A stretch of DNA of 64,000 bases, from NCBI GenBank assembly GCA_031213475.1, contig JARUPZ010000036.1:1550001-1614000 (forward strand), written 5' to 3'. The DNA is from Nereocystis luetkeana. Lineage: Eukaryota; Sar; Phaeophyceae; Laminariales; Laminariaceae. A model generated the notes under the pieces. That model made no database searches and was not told the origin of the DNA. It worked only from the letters and a program-made list of their open reading frames with translations. The position numbers and the translations under genes are program-made. Numbering within the stretch: position 1 is the stretch's first letter; each line of letters starts with the position of its first letter. Positions 47,901 to 57,600 of the stretch are shown in pieces.

Positions 47901-50085
47901 CCCCTGCCCCATGAAACCATCAACCAACAGATCGCTGGTTGAGGCCTCCCCCTCTACACGAGTTGAACGACCTCCTTCCGGAGGCGATGTTGAACAACGG
48001 GCTCAAGGAAAAGGGCGAGACCCACACGCCATCCCCGGCGCAATCGACAAACAAGACAGCTACGTCGACGCCGAATCAGAAACAACCGAAGCTGGTACGG
48101 GGTCTTGGTGGGGAAAACGCGTATATCGTGGTGGCGTGAGCGACAGCGAGGATGGTGGAGGGGCCGAGGGCATCACCCGGGGCGGTGGAGTCATCAGGAG
48201 CCAGGAGGTTCCAGAGGAGGTAGGCAATCGACCTCCCATACCGACAACGGTGACCCAGCTGCTGTAATGGTCGTATGCCCTCTTCCTTCCCCCCCCCCCC
48301 CCTGCGAAGGCATTCCTTTAGTTACCATCTACACGTTATTTATGTTTATTATCAGAGTGGTGAACTACAACAAAGCAAATAATGACGAAATCCCATTCGG
48401 TGGCAAAGCTTCGAGGTTTGTCGCGGTGTGCTGTGACCTGTTGCCGTCACCAGCGGAAGCCGTTTCTCCTGTCCAGATATGAAGTACCACCAGGAGTGCC
48501 ATGGAGGAACGGCGTTACATCTAGGCGGGGGTAAACATGTCACGGTTGGCCCCACCTTTAGACCTTCAGAATGCACGCTACGGTAGGGGTAGCACTTTTT
48601 TGCCCTCTAGGGGCAAACATTCTGACTGATGGGGTTCCTCGATTGAGGAATACAGCCAATGAGGCATGCCTTGTCGTTTGTTGTTTCACAACAGTAATCG
48701 CTATTGACCTGAGGCCATAGGTTTGTTTGTTTTACAACGCAAAATACGTACATTTTACTTTTAAGGCCACCATTGGGTAATATGGACCTCATTTTTAAAA
48801 AAGTGCACGCACCTCGCCATGCGATTTCATGGCACCATTATTTAGGGTAGCAGGGAGATTGATTAACAGCAGTGTACCAGTCGGTTTTCTCAGCGTTCGG
48901 TAAACTGGGGGGGCGTGATGTTTGCCATCCATCTCTGGGAGAAGCGCGTATCCACCGTGCTCTGTTCTGCAGAGGTGTTTGACGTACCAGGTAGCGTGGA
49001 GGGGTCGGGGTTGCCAAGAAAGGGGGCGTGTTCTTGCGTCTCGCTCGCCCCCGTATTTTCCGCTTTTATTTCCAGGCAATGGAATTTAGTGTGTTATACT
49101 ATTTCTCCTGTGTACGCGGTGTTCTACAGCACCCTTGACAAGTGTTTCCCCCTTTCCCCCCTCAACGTTTCGCACACCGTGTCCATCCATGAGTGGTGGG
49201 ATCGGGCTCGACCTAAATTGGTGTGTAGCCTCTGGTCGGTTGGACATCTGACATGTTTACAGTTCATGCTGCCGCCGCTACATGAAAGCGCACCCATATT
49301 CCTCCGTTCATCATTTTTTGCTTACAGTAGGTTGGCTCTTGAGACTATCGTGAAACGACAGGGGGCCGACCGAGCAAAGTCGCCGTCGTTTTTTTACTAG
49401 TTTCTCGTTTGCAAAAAAGGGAGTACAAGGGACGCGTTCTACGATAGAGGTAGCACGTTTCCGCTCCTCCGACACCTGAATGACGGGGTTCCCGAACCCA
49501 AAATCGTCGGAATGCCGATCTTGTTTCGAAAAATGACGTTTTTTGTGTACTTGGGCCGTGGGATTACTCGTCGGGACGCACTTTGATTTTTGCTGAAGTC
49601 AGTTTTCGGGTGAGGTATGGAGCTCCTCGAGTGGGGAGCCTCAGAAAAGTTAGGGTGAACCTCTATCGTAGAACGCCTCAAGGCCAGAGATGCAAACGCA
49701 TCCTCCGATTTTGTTTTCCGTCGTTTGTGCAACCAACTCAACGCGAGACATGGCAAACGAATTCTCCGTTTTTCGCTTGGTCGCTTATGCTCAACCAGCT
49801 CAAGGCTAGACATGCAAATACACCCTCCCATATTTATTTTTTTTGTCGTTTGACCCCACGAACACAAGGCGAGACGTGCGAATGCATCCTCGATACGAGG
49901 AAGTGCAGACGCTCCAACGGGAGAAGCAGCAGAAGCAGCAGAAGCAGCAGCAGGAGGAGGAGGAGGAGGAGGAGGAGGAGGAGGAGGCAGGAGGATCGTG
50001 CTCGGGGAGGCTGGTATCGGCGACTTCTGCGTTACAAGAAGCCTGGGCAAAGTTCCGCGCCCTGGTTCGAGCCGAGGGCATGGAG
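41714..50085 (+). CDS. Gene B1: six-exon low-complexity protein, function unknown
   Basis: Exons 41714-41994, 43730-44332, 44876-45000, 46025-46367, 47931-48219 and 49909-50085. The five junctions have matching phases (2/1, 2/1, 1/2, 2/1, 0/0) with consensus borders, giving 606 codons without a stop. The ATG at 41714 has an in-frame TAG four codons upstream, which supports it as the start. The protein is Ser/Pro/Ala/Arg-rich, with basic patches (PPRKRQQ, KKPRVPK) and acidic patches, and ends in a Gln/Glu coiled-coil run. I recognise no domain. The 3' end is unresolved: exon 6 may read to a stop at about 50152, splice onward, or join the following TPR gene. It is divergent to gene A, with the CCATGG array between them. 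Confidence 0.68.
42503..42525. repeat. Triple overlapping TACCTGGTA
   Basis: TACCTGG three times in tandem, closed by TA, as if the TA of one footprint had been hit again. A fourth copy lies at 42534-42542. Confidence 0.9.
42743..42856 (+). mobile_element. MITE family 1, copy 4, with internal footprint
   Basis: Same ends, TA flanks (42741-42742, 42857-42858). 114 bp rather than 105 because TA has become TACCAGGTA at 42800-42808, plus a 2-bp change. In intron 1 of gene B1. Confidence 0.9.
43730..44332 (+). CDS. Gene B1 exon 2
   Basis: 200 codons from ttcgaacag|A to CCCCTG|gtaggc. Ala/Ser/Pro-rich, containing SVKIDRSRAPPREPPRKRQQ and KQRFAVDPSLVAGKMEPAAA. An internal GCTG|gtaaga at about 44143 is a rival donor, but it would break the phase with the next exon. 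Confidence 0.65.
44876..45000 (+). CDS. Gene B1 exon 3
   Basis: Acceptor gtctcatcag|G and donor AGACGAG|gtgagg (consensus). It encodes QLSLDRFAFSDSSAVGTGLW and EEGETETADYPADFDKR. Confidence 0.7.
45181..45370. repeat. 95-bp tandem duplication
   Basis: Two nearly identical units starting TGTCCGAATTCAT at 45181 and 45276. Intron 3 of gene B1. Confidence 0.93.
46025..46367 (+). CDS. Gene B1 exon 4
   Basis: Runs from acgcaaccgcgcag|GA to CGAGTGAG|gtgaga, 113 codons. It was predicted from the phase-1/phase-2 gap between its neighbours and fills it exactly. It encodes PQEERLLHSSARRRGQQNQD and SAESLLVGDFGARGKTKEED. Confidence 0.65.
46395..46550 (+). repeat. G-run repeat, two tandem copies
   Basis: A poly-G tract followed by TACTCATTTGTTGTTTGCC...TTAGTCATTTGAC, then a second G-run with TACTCATCTGTCGCTTGCG. 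A third copy lies at 50108-50195. Confidence 0.65.
47520..47610. repeat. AGATC-rich microsatellite
   Basis: Repeated CAGATAGATCAG words. Similar GATCTAGAT words appear in the 214-bp duplication of gene A intron 1. Intron 4 of gene B1. Confidence 0.7.
47931..48219 (+). CDS. Gene B1 exon 5
   Basis: Acceptor caaccaacag|A and donor CCAGAGGAG|gtaggc. 96 codons, hydrophilic, with KQDSYVDAESETTEAGTGSW and a Gly-rich end. No known domain. Confidence 0.7.
49435..49675 (-). mobile_element. MITE family 2, copy 3
   Basis: 241 bp with CGTTCTACGATAGAGGT at both ends, inverted relative to copies 1 and 2, with subterminal GGAGCTCCTCGAGTGGGGAG. Intron 5 of gene B1. Confidence 0.9.
49679..49895. repeat. About 62-bp diverged tandem repeat
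   Basis: Three and a half units beginning CAAGGC(C/T)AGA(G/C)ATGCAAA, ending just before the acceptor of gene B1 exon 6. A good pyrimidine tract is absent here. Confidence 0.7.
49909..50085 (+). CDS. Gene B1 exon 6: Gln/Glu coiled-coil
   Basis: Runs from gaagtgcag|ACG to GGCATGGAG|gtgcag, 59 codons. It encodes TLQREKQQKQQKQQQ followed by eleven Glu and SALQEAWAKFRALVRAEGME, strongly helical. The (GAG)n and (CAG)n runs are length-variable by nature. If the donor is not used, the frame stops at about 50152 after a poly-G tract. Confidence 0.68.
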
Positions 50086-50107
50086 GTGCAGTCAGACGAA
50101 GGCTGTT

Positions 50108-50195
50108 GTGGGGAGGGGGGGGGGGGGGGGTTACTCGTTTGTTGCTTGCTTTAAGTCATTCGACACCCCTTTCGAGTCGGAGTATCGTTTCTACT
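50108..50195 (+). repeat. G-run repeat, third copy
   Basis: Fifteen or more G, then TTACTCGTTTGTTGCTTGC and CGAGTCGGAGTATCG. Matches 46395-46550. Confidence 0.6.
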
Positions 50196-50237
50196 CCTAG
50201 TAGAGACACCTCCAACGTTTGGGCGCTCAGTGCGGTA

Positions 50238-50400
50238 GGGGGGGTGGGGGGGTGTGCCCGTTATCATGCATAGCCGTAGTCGTACGACCATATGCCCCTA
50301 TCATCCCGAGAATGTCGGGATGGAGCATGTCGGGTTTCCACTGACCAAGGCAGACATTGATTGTTTGCACCAAGCGCGGAGCGAAACGGGAGGTAATCGG
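50238..50400 (+). repeat. G-tract-linked dispersed repeat, copy 1
   Basis: G-rich start, then ATCATGCATAGCCGTAGTCG and GTTTGCACCAAGCGCGGA. Matches 52098-52262 (GTCATGCATGGCCGTGGTGG, TTGCACCGAGCGCGGA). Confidence 0.65.
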
Positions 50401-50867
50401 CGGGCTGCATAAAGGGTTGGCTACATCCTACCGAGAACCTCTTGTGACGCGGACTTTCTGGCATATGGATGGCATTGTCGAATGAAACGGCTGGTGGCCA
50501 CTCGGGAGCGATTGGCTTTCCTATCAATGTATATGAAGGCGATATTTTGTTGCGTCTGGTGTTGCGTCACGATGCAGTAGAGTTCACCAGTTTTTCGACG
50601 CCATGGTTGGGGCACACTGCCGCTGTGTACGAGACAAATGGCTGATTGGGTTCTGATTGGCTTAGGCTTACTTCTTGTAGTATCGTGCAAAGCCGAACTC
50701 TCAATGTCGAATATTTGGTGAACCTCCCACTCTCGCGATGCACCACCATCTATCGTATTGTTTGCTACGCACGGTGCGCCAAACAAACTTGACGTTCGTT
50801 TCTGAGTGAGGCACAGTGCCGCTATCTAATGCAAATACTGTACCTGGTAGTAAATAGTGGCCTACTA

Positions 50868-50975
50868 TTACGGGGGGGGGGCATAGTTAACAGGACCGAA
50901 TATTGTTAGTAAAAATTGTTAAACATATAGGTTTTTATGTTTACCGTAGGTCCTGTTAACTATGGCCCTCCGTAA
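50868..50975 (+). mobile_element. MITE family 1, copy 5
   Basis: Same ends with an expanded G-run, TA flanks (50866-50867, 50976-50977), body as copy 1. A TACCTGGTA lies 19 bp upstream. Confidence 0.87.
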
Positions 50976-51327
50976 TAATAGTGCGAGAGTGACCTGAAAG
51001 CGGTCGTGAAAGAAGGGGGTGAACACCCTTAGGGGTACGCGCTTGAGCATCTGACGTAAATGCATCGATGGATTCCTTGACTGGGTAGTTCGTGCAGCTT
51101 CCTAAAGTCACTAGCGTTGGCCTTGGACGAGCTGCAGGGCAACCCGTAATGTTGTTGGGATCGTTCGCCGATCCCCATATTTCACTTCGTGCAGCCTCCC
51201 AGAGACGCCATTTTTGCCGATCTGTGGAGCAAGCCCGCACGACGTTCGGATCGCTGCTCCATCTCCATGTACCTATCCGTGCGTATCCACACACAACATC
51301 GCTGTTGCACCTTCTTCGTGCGCATTG

Positions 51328-51674
51328 ATGGCAGGAGGAAAAAACGCCGCAAACAATTCCGGGAAATCCACTGAGGATATACTAGTATCAGTGTCGGAGA
51401 CAGAGAAAACTCCTGTCCCGACGGATGCAAGCAGCGGTTCGGACACGCTTTCAAACTCCAACTCTTCGCAAGAAAGCGACGATGGCGAAGACGGTCTAGA
51501 GCCGGGGAAGTCCGACAAGGAGGAAAGATCCAAGTTACGCAAGAAAAGGAAAGGGAAGTCCGCGGTGGTAAATTTGGTGACGGCAACCCCGGAGGAAAAG
51601 CTGGAAGCCGAGGATAGAGCGAGGAGGTTGCTAAAGAAAGGCAGGCGTTTCCTCCGGGCTGGTCGCATCAAGAG
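51328..51674 (+). CDS. Gene B2 exon 1 (or internal exon from 51335)
   Basis: ATG at 51328, or acceptor gatggcag|GA giving a start at 51335. It ends AAGAG|gtcagc, phase 2. Ser-rich acidic stretch, then KLRKKRKGKS and TPEEKLEAEDRARRLLKKGR, the first helix of a TPR. Confidence 0.7.
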
Positions 51675-54600
51675 GTCAGCGAGCGAGCGAGCGAGCAAGC
51701 GTCGGATAGAAAAATGCAAGGGTGTATTCGGTATAGGGTACGCACCAAAGTAGACGGGGGGCATTTTCTCGGAAAATTCCCCACCGAAGTAGTCGGTAGA
51801 TTTCGGTAGGGATACTCCACCGACGTATTCGGTAAGATTCGGTGCCGCCTCAATATAATACGCTGCCGCGCACTCAGGTGAAGTTCCGATATCTGTACCC
51901 GACACTTCGGTAAGTACGGTACGCCCACGAAAAAGATCTCCCGTAGCTGTGTACCCTGCCGAACCCACCCTTCAAAAATCGGTTGTAGGTGAATCGACGA
52001 CATTGAGCTGGTGAAGAGGTGTCCTTAATTTTTCCCACGAGACAGAGTTGGATATTCTTGGTTGTGACTTCGGCTATGATGTTGAGCCGATCGAATGGGG
52101 GGGAGGGGGGGGGGGGGTCGTGTCATGCATGGCCGTGGTGGTATGACTATTAGAACCCTCGCATCCCGACACCGCCGAGACGGAGATTGTCGGATTTTTA
52201 CGGACCAGTCAGACATGGCTTGCACCGAGCGCGGAAGCGTGGGGGTCACCGATGTTTGCCCCACGAGACGAGGGGCGTTGTCATATGCATTTTATTGCCT
52301 GGTTGCTGAGAAGGGTGGTGGTGCCATGGCTTCGAACGGACTACGTTAGCGAAAAAGGTCGTGTATAGACCGCCACTATTGACTACCAGGTACGTTGTTT
52401 CGCGGGGGAAAGCGTCGTGCTCTGCCCAGGATCGGCTCTCGGAGCTTTGACTTTGGCTCCATGGTTGAATACGCTCGTGTTCCGACCAATCGTCGCACAA
52501 TACGTCTCCTGTCCCCTCGGTGCACACCGATTTCTGTACCGATGGTTTCTGTCGTGCCTTGGGTTCTGCATCACCAGCGCTCGTCCACTCTCTCAAGTCG
52601 CACACTTGTACACTGTGCTTGGTAGGGGTAATAGAATCACCACTGCACTACGCAGGGCGTTTCCTTTGGCAATAGAACCACCAAAACGTACTCCTCGTTG
52701 TGTTTGCATCCCGCACAACTATTCCTGTATACGTTAGCCGTGCGGCGCTCTCTAACCCATGTAACTACTCTGTGGCGCTCGTCCTTCGCGGAGCGCGGGG
52801 CTCAGGTAGATACTTGCGTCGGTCGGCGTGGCGAATGGCGCTGGAGCTGATCGCTATACCCAAGAACCCCCCCCCCCCTCCCCTCGGCCCCCCTTCCCCC
52901 CCCTCTTCTGCTCATTCCCCTAGGGCGCACGCGATTATATCTCGGGCTATTGCATTGACTGGACAACCCTACATGTGTGTCGTGTTGCGGGAGCTGCGGG
53001 CGCGTATGCGGTGCACATTGGGGAGATGGGTAGACGCAACCGAGGATGTGCGTGCAGCACTGCGAGCGCTGGAGAGGGGGGGTGGAGACGCCCGCGACGT
53101 GCGCGCCTCGAAGGGAACTCCGACGAAGTTGAGTGCACGATTTAATGTGGCTTATCGAGGAAAGAAACGAGTTGATGCTCATATAAGGTGAGGTGATTGG
53201 ACATACTGAAAAAATATATGCAGGGAAGGTAGGAGGTGGGTGCTCATGGGGTTGGAATGACTGAGTGCTCACGAAGGTGGCAAACGTATTAAGTTTTTTT
53301 TTAGAAAGGGCAATGTTATCGAACAAAGAACGGAGTTGAGTGCTCATAGAACGCGGCGTGATTGGGGAAAAACTAAATAATGCAATCGACGAAAGAGCGA
53401 AATTGAGTGCTTACAATAGTGGCGCGACTGGGGAAAACAATTGAAGTTTATGTGACATACAAGGCGCAAAGCTCCCGGTATCTTCAGTAGACCTTGCCAT
53501 GCTTTGCGTGGCCCCTTTATATTGCACGTGCAACAAACAAAACAAAGGCCCACCTTCAACTCAACGCTAGCTCGCGTCCCGCCCTTGCGCCCCGAAAAAA
53601 AAACGATAACAGGACGAGGCGGCTGCACTCGGAGCGAATAGGCGCTGGCGAGAAATTGCATGTGGCTTAGTCACGCGTCATCGTAAGCGTAGCATCCCGG
53701 GAAACTTTGGCGCAATCGTTTCCGCGGTTCTTATGGGATGGAGGGGCCTCAGGTGCGCGGCGTGGATTGCTTGAGAGGTACACCCTGCTGCTGTGGCATG
53801 CAGCTCTATGGCACCCTGCTGTACATGTTGACGCTGCTCTCCAATGGGTCCATCGTTCAGCGTGCGGCGGATGCCGGCCGAAACGTACTCCTGTTGAATT
53901 TAACACACACCGACGTGTGTTTCGGTACCATCGTAATCAGGACCGATCATACACGCAAAAAATCATCTACTACATTTTTCTTATGAAGCGGATTTTGTGC
54001 GGATTACTACTTTATATTCCCTCGTAACACCAGTAGTTTTTGTGAGGCTCCTCACTTGAATACAGTATAGAAGTTATACCTTATCTCGCCCGAAAACGTT
54101 TTTTTGTTTTTCAAAACAAACTAGACGGCCTATCGTAGGTGCTGTTCGGATTATTGGGTCCTGAAACAAGATGTTGTCAACGATAAAAGGGTCGGGTGAA
54201 GTAGTTTCTTAGTCGAGGAATCCCCGTCAGTCCCAGTGGCGATTTACCCTAAAAAGGTACAGCAGCACCCCTATACCCCTATCGTAGCATGCGTCCACCG
54301 TACCTTTTGCTGTGTGAAGAGTGTTCGAGCGAGGAGGGCTAACGAATGACTCCGTTTCGCCCCAGGGTGAGGTGGCCCAGTGTACCCTGCAGAGCTGATG
54401 TCGTGTTAAGCTATAACTCCCAGAGAACTACAGAGAAAAGGACAGCAACAAAAAAAAACGCACCGCTGTTTGTCCACAACATTGTTTCTTCGAGGGGTCG
54501 AAGTAGATGCAGTCGAACGCCCCTTTTCTACCCGGTATGAGACTCCCTCTGGAGAGCAGCACGCCGGACAAGCACTGACCTCGGAGACCTGTTAAGGATC

Positions 54601-57600
54601 AACACTGTACTCAACCCCCGAACACGTCAAGACAGAAGACCGACCTCTTCTTTAAACCACGTCGAATCGATACCCTCGAGAACAGCATCAGAAAAAAAAG
54701 TTTAGCTTATTTCAAGGATAGCTGGAACGTTTTGGCCGCCGTAAACCGCCGGCCTCGTCGTCGCACCATTCCTCCATTCCGCCCCTGGTTGCAACTCATG
54801 TCTTGCGAAGGGCAAGGGTTATGCTGGTGGCAGCGAAAGTTCTAGCGCAGCAGCAGAAGTTCGAAGCTGCCGTCGAATGCACGCGCGAAGTCCGAGATCT
54901 CGCAGCTCGACGCTCCGCGCAGCCGCACGGGCCCAACGGGGTAGCGGGCTCGGTGTTGAACGAAGCGTTCAAGCACGAGGTGATAACAAATTTAGCCATA
55001 TGTAGAGACGAGTATCAAATAACTACAGTACCTTCACCGTGCATCATACACCTAATGGTTGGCAATCTTTTGAAGTAGATATGTAGATATTACGGGTTCC
55101 AAACAATGTGGCTGGACTCTGGAACTGCGCTCAAAATTATGTATTGTATATTTGCGCCGACTTTCTAGCTCACACAACTTGGCCCTATTTTGTTGTGTTC
55201 TCGCTCTGTAGAGTCCGTCGGCTTTTTCCACATCCAGGCACACACTTAACGCGTCCCCGCCTGCTGGTTCTCATATTACTCCGGGAACACATCGCACCAA
55301 CTGCGCTAGAACACGTTTCCCCGTTGGCATCGGGTCGTGGAACGCGGGGTCATTTTTAGGCATCTTGGTGTGTGGCCGTACCATGGCTGAAAGCTTGGAA
55401 GGCGGCGACATGTCGACGAACCGAAATGACCGGGATGATGCTGTCGTGGAGGAAACATTTCGATGCTCTTGATTGTACAGCAGAAGAAGCGGACACGAAA
55501 ACCTAGATGGCGTCATCCCCTATACCAGCAGGGAATGTAAGGCCGCCGTTCGAACAAGGTATGTCTTGACTTACGAGGCGTGCTCTAGTTATCAGCTTGG
55601 TGGAAAAAGTAAGCCAACTAACTGACTTACACCATCAATAATATTTTATCAACAAAACAATCACACGTTCAACCAAAAACACTAATGAAACAAATTCCGC
55701 ACATTTTGTAGCGCCTAGTCGGCTCACTTACAGCCCTAACGCTGACGCAATATAGCGCTTGCGAAACAACTCCATTCCGGAAAAAAACGAATGTATCGAA
55801 CGATTGCCGCTGCAGATTCAGTGCCTCCGGGAGATGGGCGACGTCCGCGCCGCACTGCAGACCGCGCAAGACATGGACGGGCAAGCGAAGAAAACGATTC
55901 AAGAGCTGACCGCGCAGACCTCCACAATATTAAGCGACGGCTCCGGAGGGGGAACGTGTGCCGTCGAATCAGACCCCAGTGTTGTCGGTGTGCTTGTCCC
56001 CGATGCAAAAGAGGCGGCCGCGGGTCTCGAAAAGGCCTACGAGGCGGCGGTGTGGGCTAAGGTAACGATTGCAACCTTGACCACGCTTACTATTGACGCC
56101 GGCGGGCACTTGAACAAGGGAGATCGTGCGGGGGACACTGGAAGGAAACCGACGACCAGGAAGAAAATTCAACCGAGGGAGGTGCGTGATAGGACTTCAG
56201 GCCGTGAGAATAAAGACCCCGCTCGCAAGGTGGGCCATTTTCGAACGAGCGTATATTGCGTGATGTTATCATATCAATCAGCGAGCTGTTGTGGGGCCGC
56301 CTCCTACGCTATAAGCAACTGCGGCGACGAGTTCGCCGTGCAGGGAATAAATATGATGACAAGCGGAGAGGGAAACGTTCGGGTTTACAGTATACCATGT
56401 GTGCATTACGTGACGCGATTGCGTACATTCTTCTTGGGTCGACGTCAGGTAAAATATTGAAGTTTCGCTCGAAAGCTGAGCTGGCGCAGCCTGATCCGTA
56501 ACTTTTTTCTTGGACGCTTCGCCCCCCCCCCCCCCACCCCCACCGACCAGCCAGCACCCATCCACCAAACCCTTGCCCTTACCGGCACACCCTTTCTTAC
56601 AATGGTTATTTATATGTCTGCTATTCGACAATGTGCAAACTGCATGAACGCCAACGTCGCTCATTCCTAACCATTACCAGAACGAAGAAGGAACCCAAGG
56701 GGAACCAAAAAGGAAATCCTATTAATAGACCATGCACGAAGTCTAACTCGCTTGAACAACCGTTTGCCGCCCCCCCCCCACTGTCGCCACCGCCGCCGCC
56801 ACAATCGTCAAATCCACCGACAGACAAAGGCCATGGCATCCACCAGGATGAACGAGGGGTTGTTACTAGCTGCCACATCGCACCAAGCACCGAAGGAGAC
56901 GCTGCAACCGGGAGGCTACAGCTTGCGCTCGGCTGCCGCCACTGCCGCGGTATCGAGCCTCAACACAAGTTTTAGCGACGGAGCCGCCGACGACGGTGAC
57001 GATGGGGGAAGCGGGAGGAGAGGGAGGAGTGACTCCGCCGTCCATGGCGCTTGCGCTGTCGGTAGAAAATATAGCACCAGATTGCGGCAACGGCGAACAA
57101 CCACGCCCGCCGCGGAAAATGCTGTGGTCGCACCGCTCGTTGTAGCCGCAGCAGCTGCGGTAGATGAAGCGCGTGCTTCCGACGGGCTCCCAGGGGGAAA
57201 CATTTTTTCCGAAAGGATACCTGGTCATTCTGTTACGACACGTCCGGCCGGCCACCGCGAGAACGACGTTGGCAACGGAAAAGGAGAAGTTTGTGTATGC
57301 CTAGAAAAGGAGGAGAAGGGCGATGGCGCGGGGGCGAACACAATGAAAACCGATAGGACCGTTGGCGATGACGCGGACGCGGACAAACCCAGGGACACGA
57401 TCGTTGAGAAAGCGTCGGAGGTTGTCGGCGCGGACGGGTCGCTGCTGCAGGAACGGTTTCGCGATGCCGGTTTCGTCCGTCGAGAGGTAGGCGACCCCCG
57501 GCGTTCCCGCGACCCCCAAAGCAAGGCGAAGGCTCCATTGGATGCCCGAAAACTAAAAAATCGTGAGCTGGTCCAGGAGAAGAACAACGAGCCTGCCAAA

